Below, one piece after another: positions 7,563-8,515 of a stretch of 8,515 nucleotides of DNA (positions within the stretch are counted from its first letter, which is position 1; each line of letters starts with the position of its first letter). A program made the position numbers and the translations under genes. Below the pieces are notes generated by a model that saw only the letters and a list, made by a program, of their open reading frames with translations, was not told the origin of the DNA and did not search any database. Origin of the DNA: an uncultured Lutibacter sp. (lineage in GTDB: Bacteria > Bacteroidota > Bacteroidia > Flavobacteriales > Flavobacteriaceae); assembly GCA_913061425.1 (NCBI GenBank), contig CAJXUO010000038.1, forward strand, positions 1-8,515, read 5' to 3'.

Positions 7563-7790
7563 ATGGCATTTTTACACTCTTTACGTCACTTTTTTGAACG
7601 TCACGGTTTTCACGTTTCTTCTCGTTTAGCCGATCGTTTGGGAATGCGCGCCGTAAATGTCCGATTGTTTTTTATTTATATTTCTTTTGTAACTGTTGGC
7701 CTGTCTTTCGGTCTATATTTAACCCTCGCTTTTATATTAAAATTGAAAGATAAAATTCACACAAAACGAAGCTCAGTTTTTGATTTATGA
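7563..7790 (+). CDS. Stand-alone PspC-domain small inner-membrane protein
   Basis: 75 residues. An amphipathic N-terminal region (1-34, rich in Arg and His, with 'SSRLADRLGMRAVNVRLFF' at 19-37) leads into one membrane helix at about 35-59 and a short basic tail ending 'TKRSSVFDL'. This is the PspC domain pattern; in enterobacteria PspC is an inner-membrane part of the phage-shock envelope stress response, but small flavobacterial members are a distinct group often labelled PspC family transcriptional regulator, with no DNA-binding domain visible here. The start is ATG at 7563. Its TGA overlaps the ATG of the potassium channel gene (ATGA), so the two are translationally coupled and probably act together. 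The 5' half is more GC-rich (a GCGCGCC run near 7647) than surrounding DNA. Confidence 0.85.
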   Translation: MAFLHSLRHFFERHGFHVSSRLADRLGMRAVNVRLFFIYISFVTVGLSFGLYLTLAFILKLKDKIHTKRSSVFDL

Positions 7791-8515
7791 GTATTAGAAA
7801 AAAATTATTTAGTGCTTTAATATTACTTTTTATTCTAATTGCATTAGGTGTATTAGGATATGTGTTAATATCTGGTGATACTTTTATAGATGCATTATAT
7901 ATGACAGTCATAACCGTATCTACGGTTGGCTTTGGATTAAACCATCCTTTGACTCCAGAAGGTAAGTTATTTACAATTTTTTTAATTTTCTTGAGCGCAT
8001 CGTTATATGGATATATAATAAAAATGATTTCAGAGAATATTGCTAACGGAACTTTTTTTGAAGAATTAAAACAGAAAAAAATGCAAAAACAAATCGATTC
8101 ATTAAAAAACCACACAGTTGTTTGTGGTTACGGTAGAAATGGGAAGCAAGCTTTGATGAAATTGCGAAAATTTAATCAGCAAATTGTTGTTGTAGAAATG
8201 GATAGTGAGAATGCATTGCATCTTGAAAAAGAAAATAACTTAGTTGTATTAGGTGATGCTACTGATGATGATGTTCTTGAAAAATCTGGAATCCAAAATG
8301 CGAAAAATTTAATAGTTGCTTTACCTTCTGATGCCGATAATCTATTTATAGTTTTATCTGCAAGACAGCTGAATAAAAACTTAACTATTATTAGCCGTGC
8401 TTCAGAAGAATCATCTTATAAAAAATTAAAAATTGCAGGTGCAGATAATGTGATAATGCCAGATAAAATAGGTGGAGATCATATGGCATCATTGGTTGTT
8501 ACTCCAGATATTATA
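7787..8515 (+). CDS. Two-helix potassium channel with cytoplasmic RCK/TrkA-N domain; 3' end outside window
   Basis: 243 codons, open to the right edge. It starts at ATG 7787, overlapping the PspC gene stop by 4 nt. Residues 7-28 form membrane helix 1, 35-45 the pore helix, 'TVSTVGFG' at 43-50 the selectivity filter, and about 60-82 membrane helix 2. After a linker (about 83-107, Lys/Gln-rich) comes an RCK (TrkA-N) Rossmann domain: 'VVCGYGRNG' at 111-119 for nucleotide binding, 'VVVEMD' at 134-139 ending strand 2, 'GDATDDDVL' at 156-164, and 'ALPSDADNLF' further on. The family forms tetrameric K+ channels at the inner membrane gated by ligand binding to the RCK ring. The filter has GFG instead of the commoner GYG, a variant known in functional K+ channels. 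The RCK end, and any TrkA-C domain, lies beyond the window. Confidence 0.92.
   Translation, partial: MSIRKKLFSALILLFILIALGVLGYVLISGDTFIDALYMTVITVSTVGFGLNHPLTPEGKLFTIFLIFLSASLYGYIIKMISENIANGTFFEELKQKKMQKQIDSLKNHTVVCGYGRNGKQALMKLRKFNQQIVVVEMDSENALHLEKENNLVVLGDATDDDVLEKSGIQNAKNLIVALPSDADNLFIVLSARQLNKNLTIISRASEESSYKKLKIAGADNVIMPDKIGGDHMASLVVTPDII

Noticed and set aside
7732..8115. Minus-strand open frame of 127 codons
   Set aside because: It is the complement of the potassium channel gene, whose frame shows a selectivity filter and RCK motif; the reverse translation shows no domain.
1..8515. A defence island, CRISPR array or mobile element
   Set aside because: No spaced repeats, transposase, integrase, toxin-antitoxin pair or restriction gene is visible; the genes are repair, secretion and ion-channel functions.

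Overview
The window looks like a chromosomal piece of a Flavobacteriaceae-type Bacteroidota genome. The DNA is strongly AT-rich and gene starts lack clear Shine-Dalgarno sites. A TAnnTTTG-type promoter element precedes uvrA, and one secreted protein carries a C-terminal type IX secretion (T9SS) sorting domain. A stand-alone PspC protein is coupled to a potassium channel, an arrangement I recall from flavobacteria. No tRNA, rRNA, CRISPR array, transposase, integrase or phage gene is visible.

Positions 1-7279 are all on the minus strand. In transcription order this strand holds: a 74-residue protein of unknown function (7055-7279) that weakly resembles the C-terminal fold of ribosomal protein L7/L12; a 34-residue lysine-rich protein (6650-6754); uvrA (3666-6491), behind its own likely promoter; a LOG-type phosphoribohydrolase (2894-3607); a secreted endonuclease/exonuclease/phosphatase-fold protein with a T9SS tail (1617-2882); and an M1-aminopeptidase-like exported protein (1-1620) that runs off the left edge. 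The last three are packed with an 11-nt gap and then a TTGA stop/start overlap, so they are probably one operon, possibly read through from uvrA, which ends 58 nt upstream.

Positions 7280-7562 are a divergent intergenic region with an inverted repeat and a possible plus-strand promoter. From 7563 the plus strand carries a small PspC-domain membrane protein, joined by an ATGA overlap to a two-helix potassium channel with a cytoplasmic RCK (TrkA-N) domain that runs off the right edge.

Most of the window is ordinary housekeeping content, and I do not see a clear new defence or mobile system. The points most worth a second look are the M1-like protein that begins at TTG and has lost the zinc-binding HExxH motif, the tiny basic protein and the repeat pair ahead of uvrA, and the translationally coupled PspC/potassium-channel pair.
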